DNA from: Branchiostoma lanceolatum | Taxonomy: Eukaryota > Chordata > Leptocardii > Amphioxiformes > Branchiostomatidae | Reading direction: 5' to 3' | Length of the DNA: 64,000 nucleotides | NCBI RefSeq assembly: GCF_035083965.1 | Contig: NC_089729.1 | Span: forward strand, 15,860,964-15,924,963 | In this document: positions 63,915 to 64,000 of the stretch, piece by piece | Numbering within the stretch: the first letter of the stretch is position 1 | Layout of the letters: every line of letters begins with the position of its first letter | The notes under the pieces: generated by a model | Databases searched by the model: none | What the model was told of the DNA's origin: nothing | The model's input: only the letters and a program-made list of their open reading frames with translations | Translations under genes and position numbers: made by a program

Positions 63915-64000
63915 TCCATCCATCCATCAATCAATCAATAAATGGATCAATCAATAGATCAATCAATCAATGGATCAATCAATCAATCTGTCAGTCAATT
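63915..64000 (-). repeat. (ATCA)n microsatellite at window end
   Basis: ATCA/ATCC/ATGG runs (ATCCATCCATCAATCAATCA) continue to the end of the window, in the intron upstream of the membrane-spanning exon. Confidence 0.9.

Noticed and set aside
63625..63930. 101-codon minus-strand frame covering the membrane exon
   Set aside because: Wrong frame: the spliced frame (63799-63900) has good splice sites and a clear membrane helix.

Overview
The window reads as animal nuclear DNA. It is AT-rich, its genes are split by GT-AG introns, and intergenic space is full of minisatellites, foldback MITEs and tRNA-derived SINEs. The gene families (C2H2 zinc finger, CUB-trypsin protease, prokineticin-receptor-like GPCR) and the repeat style suggest an invertebrate deuterostome, most likely a lancelet (Branchiostoma). 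That is inference; no gene proves the species.

Layout. 0-8.8 kb is mostly intergenic, with a 52-bp minisatellite (3.5 kb), a TATA box before a small ORF (4.35-4.54 kb), an inverted repeat pair around a CCAAT-rich stretch (4.9-6.3 kb) and a SINE (7.7 kb). 8.9-11.8 kb holds a minus-strand zinc-finger gene with an upstream non-coding exon. 14.4-20.95 kb is a four-copy tandem array of a ~1.6-1.85 kb unit; three copies carry a TTAA-flanked piggyBac-like MITE and the third shows the exact empty site. 23.9-27.3 kb holds a complete seven-exon secreted CUB-trypsin protease. 31.3-32.8 kb holds a two-exon minus-strand GPCR. 35.85-37.23 kb is a mobile-element-like block bounded by short inverted ends and filled with a ~125-bp minisatellite. 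43.0-44.1 kb has a possible unrecognised minus-strand gene whose 3' end seeded a 165-bp minisatellite (42.4-43.1 kb).

49.5-63.9 kb contains the 3' part of a minus-strand gene for a single-pass membrane protein, recognised only from short exons in matching splice phase: a membrane-spanning exon, two cytoplasmic exons (YxxPhi-like and acidic dileucine-like motifs), then several candidate last exons. Two last-exon pairs, at 54.1-54.4 and 49.5-49.8 kb, are diverged duplicates with mainly synonymous changes in the first exon. This is the most interesting non-obvious structure here.

The genes look independent, each with its own promoter. I see no operon, CRISPR, phage or defence system, no rRNA and no convincing functional tRNA gene.
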